Assembly: GCA_028293725.1 (NCBI GenBank)
Contig: JAQGOE010000252.1
Span: 1 to 19,449, forward strand
Length of the DNA: 19,449 nt
Direction: 5' to 3'
Origin: Gammaproteobacteria bacterium
GTDB lineage: Bacteria > Pseudomonadota > Gammaproteobacteria > Steroidobacterales > Steroidobacteraceae
The notes below the pieces were generated by a model. It was not told where the DNA came from. It was given only the letters and a program-made list of their open reading frames with translations, and searched no databases. This document shows, one piece after another, positions 1-8,700 of the stretch; the stretch's first letter is position 1, and each line of letters starts with the position of its first letter. The position numbers and the translations under genes were made by a program.

Positions 1-1050
1 CTGCCCGGATTTACCAGCATGATCCGGCGCGATCCGGTGGGCGTGGTCGCTTCGATCGCGCCGTGGAACTATCCGTTGATGATGGCCGCATGGAAGTTGG
101 CACCAGCGTTGGCCGCGGGCAACACGGTAATTCTCAAGCCCTCCGAACAGACACCGTTAACCGCACTCAAGCTGGGTGAATACCTGCTCGAGTTGTTCCC
201 CAAAGGGGTGGCAAACATCATTTGCGGCCGGGGTGACAGCGTTGGCGCTCCACTCGTCGGTCATCCCGCCGTTCGCATGGTTTCGATTACTGGCGATGTC
301 TCGACGGGCCAGAAAGTTCTCAGCGCCGCCGCGGGGAACCTCAAGCGCACTCACCTCGAGCTCGGAGGCAAGGCGCCTGTTATCGTTTTCGACGACGCCG
401 ATGTCGATGCCGTGGTGAGCGGTGTCCGCACGTTCGCGTTCTATAACGCCGGTCAGGATTGCACGGCTGCCTGCCGGTTGTATGCCGGTCCGAAGGTTTT
501 CGACAAACTCGTTGCCGATCTGACGAGTGCCGTCCGCACACTCAAGGTGGGAGCGCAAACGGATACGGGTGTGGAAATGGGACCTCTCATTTCCGCCGAC
601 CAACGCCAGCGCGTGGCGGGCTTTGTCGAGCGAGCCGCTGCCCAGTCCCATATCGAAGTGACTACGGGCGGCAAGGTTCGCCAGGGCGGGGGCTTCTTCT
701 ACGAGCCCACCGTCGTGGCGGGCGCCCTGCAGACCGACGAGATCGTCCAGAAGGAGGTGTTCGGTCCCGTCGTGTCGATTACCCGGTTCACCGACGCGGA
801 GCAGGCGATCGACTGGGCGAACGATTCCGAATACGGCTTGGCCTCATCGGTCTGGACCCGCGACGTGTCGAAGGCGATGGCGGTGGCCGCCCGGCTGCAA
901 TACGGCTGTACCTGGATCAACACACACTTCACCCTCGTCAGCGAGATGCCGCACGGCGGATTCAAACGCTCGGGCTACGGCAAGGATCTGTCCATCTATG
1001 CTTTGGAGGACTACACGGTCCCCCGGCATGTGATGGTGAAATTCGCTTAG
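1..1050 (+). CDS. Aldehyde dehydrogenase, aminobutyraldehyde type (5' truncated)
   Basis: This is an NAD(P)-dependent aldehyde dehydrogenase cut by the left edge. The reading frame is open from base 1 (LPGFTSM...), so the ATG at 19 is internal. About 349 residues remain of a family usually near 475, so roughly 125 N-terminal residues lie outside the window. Visible motifs are PWNYP and KPSEQTPL of the cofactor domain, the LELGGK motif with the general-base Glu, and [13 protein letters not shown], whose Cys codon at 460-462 is the catalytic nucleophile. EVFGPVVS and the [14 protein letters not shown]-terminus follow. The [24 protein letters not shown] and GQDCTAACR strings match gamma-aminobutyraldehyde dehydrogenase (PatD/YdcW-like) of the putrescine-to-GABA route better than betaine-aldehyde enzymes. 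The family call is firm; the substrate is inferred from resemblance. The protein is probably cytoplasmic. Any operon partners would lie upstream, out of view. Confidence 0.9.
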   Translation: MPGFTSMIRRDPVGVVASIAPWNYPLMMAAWKLAPALAAGNTVILKPSEQTPLTALKLGEYLLELFPKGVANIICGRGDSVGAPLVGHPAVRMVSITGDVSTGQKVLSAAAGNLKRTHLELGGKAPVIVFDDADVDAVVSGVRTFAFYNAGQDCTAACRLYAGPKVFDKLVADLTSAVRTLKVGAQTDTGVEMGPLISADQRQRVAGFVERAAAQSHIEVTTGGKVRQGGGFFYEPTVVAGALQTDEIVQKEVFGPVVSITRFTDAEQAIDWANDSEYGLASSVWTRDVSKAMAVAARLQYGCTWINTHFTLVSEMPHGGFKRSGYGKDLSIYALEDYTVPRHVMVKFA

Positions 1051-1064
1051 AGTCAGTCTCATCG

Positions 1065-1086
1065 GCGCGCTGCGTTGCGAGCGCGC
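1065..1086. terminator. Stem-loop just after the aldehyde dehydrogenase
   Basis: GCGCGCT (1065-1071) pairs perfectly with AGCGCGC (1080-1086) across an 8-nt loop, 14 nt past the stop codon. No T-run follows, so it is at best a weak intrinsic terminator or an mRNA-stabilising hairpin. Confidence 0.3.
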
Positions 1087-1211
1087 ATCACTCATAACGG
1101 TTTAGTGCAGGCCAGGGATCCGCGCGCCAATCTGGTGCGGGGGCGTGCCTGTGGCGTCTGCGCGGCCCCACCTCGCGCCCCTCTTTCACTCGTTTTACTG
1201 CGCTTCAGGTG

Positions 1212-1239
1212 TTGACCGCGCTTCGAGCCGCGTGATATT
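1212..1239 (+). promoter_or_regulatory. Candidate promoter of the TonB receptor/barrel operon
   Basis: TTGACC (1212-1217, 5 of 6 bases of the sigma-70 -35 consensus) is separated by 16 bp from GATATT (1234-1239, 4 of 6 of the -10 consensus). The site sits in the AT-richest part of the gap. It is a motif match only. Confidence 0.3.
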
Positions 1240-1366
1240 CATGTGCAAAATAATTTACCACCATGCAATTCGAAATGGCGGTGTGCGATGCCTGCAACAA
1301 CAGGTACGCCAGGGGCGCCGCGGGCGCAGAGCGAATTGATTCCGTCCGTCTTGGGGAGAGTCGCAC

Positions 1367-3922
1367 ATGGTCAGACCGCGAGAAGTCCTTTCATTGTTGG
1401 TGATAGCGTCGTTGTCCGGGCACGCGTTCGCAGCCGCCGCGGGGCCTGCCGGCACGGGACCGGAGCCGGAGGATAAGGGTTTAGCGGAGGTGGTCATCAC
1501 CGCCGAAAAGCGCGAGTCCACCGTGCAAGAGACGCCCATCAGCATGTCGGCGTTGAGCGCCTCCCAGATACAGAACGAGAACATCGCCACCCTCGAGGAC
1601 CTCGCGGGAGCGGTTCCAGGGGTCTCGTTGCGCACGGCGGGTCCTGGCCAGACTGAATACGAGATGCGGGGCCTGACCTCTGCCGGCGGCTCGACGGCGA
1701 CGGTAGGTTTTTATGTCGACGAGACGCCGCTGTCCGCATCCGCCGTGGCGCTCAACGGCCGCACCGTCATCGATCCCGACCTGTTCGATCTCAACAACGT
1801 CGAAGTGCTGCGCGGCCCGCAGGGCACCCTGTACGGCGCCGGGTCCATGGGCGGCACCATCAAGCTCGTCACCAATAAACCGAAACTGGGCCAGTTCGAA
1901 GCGGCTACGGACCTGAACACGTCGTATACGGGCTCGGGAGGCAGCGTGAACGGCGGTGCCAGCGGGATGGTCAACCTGCCGCTCGGCGACATCGCGGCGC
2001 TGCGTGTTGTGGGCACCGACAAGTACATCAGTGGCTGGATCCAGCGCGTCGTCATCCCCAACTTCCCGTTTCCGACCGACCCGTACGGTTCGGCCAATGC
2101 GCCCTCGGTCTGCGTGACCTACTATTGCAATCGCGGTGACGTGCAGGATGCGGCGGCCTCCAAGATCATCAAAGGCTCCAACCTCGAGCGGTTCAGCGCG
2201 GCCCGCGCCCTGCTGCTGGTGAAGCCTAACGACCAGTTTTCCGGCCTGCTGACACTGATGTATCAACGCATCGACGCCGATGGTTACGCGAACTACCAGG
2301 CGACGGGTACATCACCCGACCCCTATCCGTCACATCCCGGTGTCTATCAGCCGTATGATCAGCCGGAGCCGTACTACGACCAGTTCAAGCTCGCCAGCAT
2401 GACTCTCACGTACGACTTCGGTGCAGCGACCGCGACCTTGACACCGGCGTACTGGCAGCGTTACGTCGTGCAGTCGACGGACTCGACCGAAGCGCTGCAG
2501 AACATCAACAACCTGACCACGTTCATCCAGAGCCTATACCAGGAAACCGATCCCACGACGCAGGACAGCATCGAGTTGCGTTTTGCCTCCAACGGCACCA
2601 GTGCTCTGCAATGGCAGGGTGGTGTCTACGGCTCCGACCTGCACTCCGGATACATTACCCACAACGTGAATGCGCCTTTCGCGACCGCGCTCACTTGCGG
2701 ATACCCATCGCCCACCTCGCCTGTGACCGGCGGCCAATGCGCGCCCGGTACGGCGTACAACCCCAACAGTGTGCTCCGCTACCCGGATTCTACTCTGCCC
2801 CCGTACGCGAGTGGCCAGGACGCGAACCCGAACGGCGTCGTATTCGTCGATAACAATCCAAACATCATGAAGCAGTACGCGGTGTTCGGCGAGGCCTCCT
2901 ACAAGATCCTGGACGACCTCAAGCTCACCGCCGGCATTCGCTATTTCCACTATACGATCCAGAACCATGCCGACCAGTCCGGTCTTGGCACCGCTGCGGC
3001 GAACCAGGATCACACGCTACTGGACACGAGTCAGAGCGGCAGCGCGGTGCTGCCGAAGTTGAATCTATCCTACACGCCGACGCCCGATCTCACGTTGTAC
3101 GGTACGGCGTCGAAGGGCTCCCGGCCCGGCGGCGTGAACTTGCCGATCCCGATTCCCTCGATACAACAGTTGGAGGCGAATTCGGGCGCGTATAACTGCA
3201 ACCTGCCGCTGGCCAATCAGTTGGACCCGACTCTGCCGATCCCGGCCGGGGCTTACGTGGCCAAACAGCCCAACTACAGCGGGGATTCGGTCTGGAGCTA
3301 CGAGCTGGGTGAGAAGTCGCGTTTCGATGACCGGCGCTTCACGATCGACGCCGATGTCTACTACATCAAGTGGACTAACATCCAGCAGGTCGTGTCCCTG
3401 ACTTGCGGCTACCCAGCCAACATCAACGCGGGCAACGCGCGGGCGTACGGGCCTGAGGTGGAGACTTCGATGCGCGTGACGGACGCGTTCACCGTTAGCG
3501 TGTCCGGCGCGTACACCAAGGCCGAGATCAACGACCCCAACGCCACGGCGCAGGCGGCCGGCTTCTACCCCGGCATCAAGATCATCAATGTCCCGGAGTA
3601 CTCAGCGGTTGTCGCGCTGGATTATCATCAGCCGATCAACGACAACCTCACCGGGGTTTTCCATCTTTCGAGCTCGCTGGTTGGTCCAAGCCAGGACCAG
3701 GCGTACTACCGCGAGACCCTGCCGTCGCACAACCTCATAGACCTGAAAGGGGGCGTTCTTGGGAACCAATGGGGCGCGTACCTTACCGTCACCAATCTCA
3801 CCAATAAAGTGGCGGCGCTGACGATCGACAACACTGTGTTTGCCTGGCAGCAACCGACCATCACGCGCGTGTCCACTAATCAGCCGCGAACCGTCGGAAT
3901 CGACCTGACTTACAAGTTTTGA
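1367..3922 (+). CDS. TonB-dependent outer-membrane receptor
   Basis: An 851-residue TonB-dependent receptor that should import a scarce, large ligand across the outer membrane using TonB/ExbBD energy. The N-terminus is a signal peptide (hydrophobic core about residues 7-24, cleavage near AFA-AA). A plug domain follows from about residue 40, with the typical AEKRESTVQETPISMSALS opening, RGL, and VEVLRGPQGTLYGAGSMGGTI (about 146-166). The rest is a long beta-barrel ending in the aromatic-terminated strand VGIDLTYKF. There is no extra N-terminal signalling domain, and no sigma/anti-sigma pair beside it, so it is not of the FecA transducer type. Likely extracellular loops carry several Cys residues, and the hexapeptide LTCGYP occurs twice. 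The start is fixed by GGGGAG 8 nt upstream. The plug type is common in Sphingomonadales and Steroidobacter-like bacteria, where ligands include plant compounds, sterols and siderophores. The ligand here is unknown. Confidence 0.95.
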   Translation: MVRPREVLSLLVIASLSGHAFAAAAGPAGTGPEPEDKGLAEVVITAEKRESTVQETPISMSALSASQIQNENIATLEDLAGAVPGVSLRTAGPGQTEYEMRGLTSAGGSTATVGFYVDETPLSASAVALNGRTVIDPDLFDLNNVEVLRGPQGTLYGAGSMGGTIKLVTNKPKLGQFEAATDLNTSYTGSGGSVNGGASGMVNLPLGDIAALRVVGTDKYISGWIQRVVIPNFPFPTDPYGSANAPSVCVTYYCNRGDVQDAAASKIIKGSNLERFSAARALLLVKPNDQFSGLLTLMYQRIDADGYANYQATGTSPDPYPSHPGVYQPYDQPEPYYDQFKLASMTLTYDFGAATATLTPAYWQRYVVQSTDSTEALQNINNLTTFIQSLYQETDPTTQDSIELRFASNGTSALQWQGGVYGSDLHSGYITHNVNAPFATALTCGYPSPTSPVTGGQCAPGTAYNPNSVLRYPDSTLPPYASGQDANPNGVVFVDNNPNIMKQYAVFGEASYKILDDLKLTAGIRYFHYTIQNHADQSGLGTAAANQDHTLLDTSQSGSAVLPKLNLSYTPTPDLTLYGTASKGSRPGGVNLPIPIPSIQQLEANSGAYNCNLPLANQLDPTLPIPAGAYVAKQPNYSGDSVWSYELGEKSRFDDRRFTIDADVYYIKWTNIQQVVSLTCGYPANINAGNARAYGPEVETSMRVTDAFTVSVSGAYTKAEINDPNATAQAAGFYPGIKIINVPEYSAVVALDYHQPINDNLTGVFHLSSSLVGPSQDQAYYRETLPSHNLIDLKGGVLGNQWGAYLTVTNLTNKVAALTIDNTVFAWQQPTITRVSTNQPRTVGIDLTYKF

Positions 3923-3935
3923 TGGGGGACCGGTC

Positions 3936-4370
3936 ATGAACAAAGCCACACTCCTGCTTGCGGGCGTACTGGCCGTGCAGGTATCGCTTACCGCCGTCGC
4001 CGCCGAGAAGATCCAGGTGGTGGAGAGAGCGCTGACCGATACAACCATCGACCTGGGGGCGAAGGGTGATTCCGTGGGTGACCTGCTCACCTTCGCGAAT
4101 CCGATCTACGATGCCGCCAATAAGACCAAACTGGGCTCGGACCAGGGATATTGCGTGCGCGTGATCGTGGGAAAGAGCTGGGAATGCTTTTGGACGCTGC
4201 TGCTTGCCGACGGTGAGATCACCGTCGAAGGACCGTTCTACGACAGTGGTGATTCGGTCATGGTCGTCACCGGCGGTACCGGCAAATACGTCGGTGCCAA
4301 GGGCGCTATGAAACTCCATTCCCGCGATGCGAAATCGACGTCCTACGATTTCATCTACGAGCTTCTCTAG
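3936..4370 (+). CDS. Small exported allene-oxide-cyclase-like (dirigent-like) barrel protein
   Basis: A 144-residue exported protein. Residues 1-23 form a signal peptide ending AVAA. The mature part carries the pattern I associate with the allene oxide cyclase/dirigent beta-barrel superfamily. That pattern is GDSVGDLLTFANPIYD (44-59), a TDQ-like SDQGYC (68-73), WECFWTLLLADGEITVEGPFYD (82-103), VVTGGTGKYVGAKGAMKL and a final YDFIYEL strand. C73 and C84 could form a disulfide. Plant members cyclise allene oxides or guide stereoselective phenoxy coupling; bacterial members are mostly uncharacterised. It starts 13 bp after the receptor stop, with GGGGGA as ribosome site in that gap, so the two genes are almost certainly co-transcribed. 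I infer a periplasmic or secreted role in handling the receptor's ligand. Fold assignment is fairly confident; activity is unknown. Confidence 0.8.
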   Translation: MNKATLLLAGVLAVQVSLTAVAAEKIQVVERALTDTTIDLGAKGDSVGDLLTFANPIYDAANKTKLGSDQGYCVRVIVGKSWECFWTLLLADGEITVEGPFYDSGDSVMVVTGGTGKYVGAKGAMKLHSRDAKSTSYDFIYELL

Positions 4371-4381
4371 CCATTCGGCCT

Positions 4382-4420
4382 GCGCGGGCCGCCTGGCGGC
4401 TTGCGCTGAAGAGTTCTTTT
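4382..4420 (+). terminator. Intrinsic terminator after the receptor/barrel operon
   Basis: An 11-bp stem (4382-4392 with 4396-4406, including two G-U pairs) closes a CTG loop. It lies 11 nt after the barrel gene's stop. A T-rich run TTCTTTT (4414-4420) follows after 7 nt. The stem is strong but the distance to the T-run is longer than ideal. It would isolate the operon from the next gene. Confidence 0.55.
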
Positions 4421-4490
4421 CCGGGCAATTCCCATGCGATAAGATCCGCGCCGCGCACCATTCCCGCCAGGATGCCCGGTCAGGAACATG

Positions 4491-5702
4491 ATGTTTCGCT
4501 CCTTTCGTCTCGTGGCGGCCGCGGCCGCTGTGATGATTCTCAGTGCTTGCGGCGGCGGCTCCTCCTCCGACCTGGCTCCCCCCGTCGTCGTCGACGGTAA
4601 GCTCGAAAAGCCGGCCACTCTCAATTTATATCCAAACGTCTCTGCGACCACCGGGACGCGGCTCACCGTTATGGTGACCTCGGTTGGATCCGTTCCCGTC
4701 AGCATGCCGCTGATTTTTGACACCGGCTCCGCAGGCGTGACGCTTTATGCGCCGAGCATATTCCCCGCCAGTATGGTGAATGCCGCTGGGTTCGTATTCC
4801 CTGCCGGGCAAACCTCGATAAGCTACAACGGTATTACCGTTACCGACCAGCAGGGGACGCGGACGTACGGCTCCAACGTTCTGCATACTCAGACCGGCAA
4901 TATCGGTTATGCGCAGCTCACTTTTGGAGATGCCCAGGGCAAGATCACCACGGAGGTCATGCCGGTATTTCTCTACTACTCGGCGCGGAACATTGCGACG
5001 GGCGCACCGATCGAGCCGGTGCCGGGGAATCAGGGAATATTTGGCGTCGCGAGTACGTTCGGTACGATCGTCGTGCCTGGCTCGGTAGAGCCCTCCATCG
5101 GCTATCCGGCCTGTGCGCTCGAGACCAGTGGCACCTGCCTGGTGGCGAGCGCCTTCAAATTTCTTCAATACGGCACCGCAGTGAATGCCGGCTTCATGCT
5201 CACTCCTGCCCCCATCCAAACATGTGACATCACCACGGCCGGAAGCTGCAGGCCCGCTCCCATGCTGACGGTGGGTCTCACGCCTGCGTTGGTGTCGGGC
5301 TTCAGCACCCTCTCGTTGGTGTGCCCGCCGGCCGGGTATCTGGGGCCGGCGACCATCAACGGTTATCCTCCATGCCAGAAGACCGTCGAGGACGCGACGC
5401 TCGCGGTTTCGGGGCCCCAGGTTGGCAGTATCACGGGTGGCGTGGTGTTCGATACCGGCACGAGTGTCATGCAGATCGCGCCCGCACCGGGCACGTCTTT
5501 TCCTGCGACTGTGGCTGCCGGATCGACAGTCATGGTGACCACGCCGTCAGGGTTCACTTACACCTACGACTGCAGCACATCCGGCCCCTCGAGTACCAGT
5601 GTCATCACGGACTCGACCAACGTCAGTATCGTCGGCATCGGCTACTTCACGACAAATTCTTACTTCGTCGATTTCAGCGCGAGTATCACGGGTTGGAAGT
5701 GA
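4491..5702 (+). CDS. Lipoprotein with two DTG motifs, pepsin-like aspartic peptidase candidate
   Basis: An exported lipoprotein of 403 residues. Tandem ATGs occur at 4488 and 4491; the AGGA at 4482-4485 leaves 2 nt to the first and 5 nt to the second, so I prefer 4491. The signal peptide ends in the lipobox LSAC (Cys20), followed by GGGSSS. Two active-site-type motifs stand out: LIFDTGSAGVTLY (Asp77) and VVFDTGTSVMQIA (Asp321). Each is followed by a hydrophobic-Gly segment as in bilobal pepsins: GNQGIFGV (179-186), and IVGIGYFTTNSYFVDF (380-395), which parallels the ILGxxFxxxYxVFD strand of pepsin. Eight Cys residues of the mature chain besides the lipid Cys (about 208-361) could form disulfides. 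It also resembles DUF3443-type proteins. Activity is inferred, not shown. It stands alone after a terminator and converges on the tricorn gene with a 9-bp gap. Confidence 0.7.
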   Translation: MFRSFRLVAAAAAVMILSACGGGSSSDLAPPVVVDGKLEKPATLNLYPNVSATTGTRLTVMVTSVGSVPVSMPLIFDTGSAGVTLYAPSIFPASMVNAAGFVFPAGQTSISYNGITVTDQQGTRTYGSNVLHTQTGNIGYAQLTFGDAQGKITTEVMPVFLYYSARNIATGAPIEPVPGNQGIFGVASTFGTIVVPGSVEPSIGYPACALETSGTCLVASAFKFLQYGTAVNAGFMLTPAPIQTCDITTAGSCRPAPMLTVGLTPALVSGFSTLSLVCPPAGYLGPATINGYPPCQKTVEDATLAVSGPQVGSITGGVVFDTGTSVMQIAPAPGTSFPATVAAGSTVMVTTPSGFTYTYDCSTSGPSSTSVITDSTNVSIVGIGYFTTNSYFVDFSASITGWK

Positions 5703-5711
5703 AGTGATCAC

Positions 5712-8700
5712 CTATTTACCCAGTTGGATGGGGTAGGGCGGCGCCGCTTTCAGGGGCACTGTCTTCGCGGTCTGCAACTGCTCCAGGACATTCGCGATGG
5801 CGGCGTCCAGCTGATTGTCGGTCCCCTGGTTCACTTGGGCCGGATCCAGGTCGACCTGCAGGTCGGGTGCGACGCCCTCGTTCTCCACGCGCCATTCGCT
5901 CGCCGGCGTGTACATCCGGAAATACGGCACGGTTAGAAAGCCGCCGTCGATCAGCGGCGGATTAGCCGAAATGCCGATGAGGCCGCCCCAGGTGCGGGTG
6001 CCGATCAACTTGCCCAGTCCCAGGTAGCGGAACGTATAGGGAAGGTAGTCGCCGCCCGAACCGGCGTCCTGATCGATCAACATCGCCTTGGGGCCGTAAA
6101 TGGCGCCGGCAGGGGTGTTGAATACCAGGCCGTCACGGTCCTTCCAGCCGGAGAGATACTTCCGATTCAACACTTCGAGAATGTAGTTCGCCGCCTGGCC
6201 GCCGCCGTTGCGGCGGTCGTCGACGATGAGGGCGTCGCGGTCGACCTGGGCAAAGAACATCCGGTTGAAGAAAGCGTAACCGTTATCCGCCGTGTCGGGC
6301 AGATAGACGTAGGCGATCTTGCCGCCGCTCTTACGCTCCACATACTCCTGGTTGCGCGCCACCCAGTCCCATTGACGCAATCCGACCTCGCTCCCGGTGG
6401 GGATGACGGTGACGGTTCGGGACACGCCCGCGCTGCCCTCCCGCCCCACTGTGAGCGACACCTGTTTGTCGACCGTATTCTCGAGGAGGGAGAAAATGTT
6501 CACCGTGGCGTCGAGCGGGTGGCCGTTGATTGCCAGGATATAATCGCCTTCCGCGATGTTGACGCCGGCTGCCGTCAGCGGTGAGACGAGGAAGGGATTC
6601 CAACGGTCGCCGCGATAAATCTTCTGGATCCGGTACAGGCCCTTCTCCACCTTGAACTCCGCGCCGAGCAGGCCGATACCGGCCGGCCGTTCCAGGTGAA
6701 TGTCGCCGCCGCCGATACGGTTGTGCCCGACCTGCATCTCGCCGATCATTTCGATCAACAATTCGGTCAGGTCCTCACGACGCTGCACGTATTTCAGCAG
6801 CGGCTCATAACGCGCGCGCAGCGCGCGCCAGTCGAGGCCATGCATGTTGGGGTCGTAGAAATAGGCCTGCTCCATCCGCCAGACCTCGTCGAAGATCTGT
6901 TGCCACTCCTGATGCGGATCGACCAGCATCCGCAGTCCGTTCAATTCAATGGGCTTGGAGTCGAGCTTCTCGGTGGCATCGGCGATGTCGAGTTGGTTTT
7001 CGCCCAACACCAGCAGCAGCTTTTTCCGGTCGGCGCTGGCCGTGACATCCACGAGGGACGAGCGGAGTTGCTTCTCGCTTCGATCCTCGAAACTGTATCG
7101 ATAGAGGTCGGCATCCGCGCCGCGGTTGGGGAGTGGCGCGGGTGGCTCCTGGCTCGAGCCCGGTTGCTTGCGGGAAAGATAGAGTAAGGCGCCGTCGGAC
7201 GCGACGATCAGTCTGTCGTAGTTACGCTCGGCGACAGGGATGGGCACGAAGCGCTGCGACAAGCCCGCCAGGTCGATGCGGGTGGGCTTTATGGGCGCAC
7301 TCGTTTGTTCACTCGGATGGGCTTTTTCACCCGGGTGGGCTTTATCCGCCGGGTGTGTTTTGTCAGCTTCATCCTCGTGCTTGCCCTCTTTCTCAGTGGG
7401 ACGCGCTGCATCGGTATCGTCCTTACGCTGCGCGTCCTTGCCCTTACCCGGAAGCTCCTCGTCGCCGCTTTTCGGCGCCAGCGGGGAGTGGCCGTCGGCC
7501 GGGAGCACGGCTGCGTAAATGGCCTTGCGCAATGGGCGCTCCTGCGTGGACATGTCCAACGCCGAGCGACTCGGTCCGGCGTCGATCGAAGCCGTGAAAT
7601 ACAACAGGTCGCTGCCCCCGAAAACGGGGTCGTCGGTCTGGATGAACTTGTCCGCCAGTTCCGTGCTTTGCCCGGTCGTAAAGTTAAAGAGCTTCACGCG
7701 CGCGAGGTAGTTGTCACCGATCACCGTATAGGCGATCCATTGGCCGTCCGGCGATACTGTCGTCTTGAAGCCCAGACGGCGTTTGCTGGTTTCGAGCAGG
7801 GTAACGGCGTCGGTCTTGAGCTCCAGGGCGTAGAGGTGGAGATGGTTGTCCTGGAAGACGACGTGCCGGCCGTCAGGCGCCCACTCCAACAGCGTAAAGT
7901 ACGCGGGCTTGTCCGAGGCGCGGCCCAGGGCGTGGCGTACCGGCTTTTCCAGTCCCAAGGCATCGCGTGTCAGCAACGCCTGGGTCCCGCCCTCATCACT
8001 CAGATAGGCGACTCGCTGTCCGTCACTGCTCCAGAGCGCGTCAGCTTCGCGCACACCCGAGGTCGCGGTCAGATTGCGAACCGCTCCGTCCTTGACGGGG
8101 ACACTGAAAACGTCGCCGCGTGCCGTGATGAGCACCCGTTTGCCGGTCGTAGAGAGGTGTGCCGACGTGATGAGCCGGGCCACGTCCTTCCATTGCGGCC
8201 GAGCCTGGATTGCCTGCGAGGCGAGATGGACGGGAATGGGTTGAATCTGGCCGCTGTTGAGATCGATGGACTTCAGTTGGCCGCCGACCTCGTAAACGAT
8301 CGTATGATCGTACGCGCCGGCGTTACGCACGTCCCATTGTGTCTCGTGCGTCAGTTGCCGTACGGCGTGTGTTTGGGCGTCGTAGAGAAATAAATTCGCG
8401 GCGCCCTCGTTGCGATCGGAAATGAAGGCGATGTCAGCGCCGATCCACATCGGATCCCGGTCCGAGGCGTTGACGTGCGGAATTTTTTCGAGTGCGCCAC
8501 TGACCAGATCGATGATCCACAGCGGCGGGGTATCGCCGCCACGGTGTTGGCGCCAGCCGCTGGTCCCGGAATAAGCCATTATGTAGGGGCGATATGCCAT
8601 GCGCTTGCCGTCGGGTGACCAGGCGCCTTCGACGGCGACGGCCTTCATGATCTTGCGTTCATAGCCGCCTTCCAGGGGTACTTCGAACAGTTGTCCGCTG

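Larger units (their letters stand above)
1051..1366. other. 316-bp intergenic region upstream of the TonB receptor
   Basis: No convincing gene is present here; the short ORFs have no family resemblance and no consistent ribosome site. The left part holds the hairpin at 1065-1086. Around 1205-1260 the base composition turns AT-richer than its surroundings, with a possible sigma-70-like promoter at 1212-1239. The right end holds the ribosome-binding site GGGGAG (1353-1358) of the receptor gene. The leader from the candidate promoter to the start codon would be about 120 nt, long enough for leader regulation, but I recognise no riboswitch. Confidence 0.5.

Noticed and set aside
1481..2266. A 261-codon open frame on the minus strand opposite the TonB receptor
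   Set aside because: It lies opposite the well-conserved plug domain, has Arg/Gly/His-rich shadow composition and no start context.
7305..8393. A 362-codon open frame on the plus strand opposite the tricorn gene
   Set aside because: It is antisense to clear propeller and repeat coding sequence, has no domain resemblance and reflects GC-rich codon bias.
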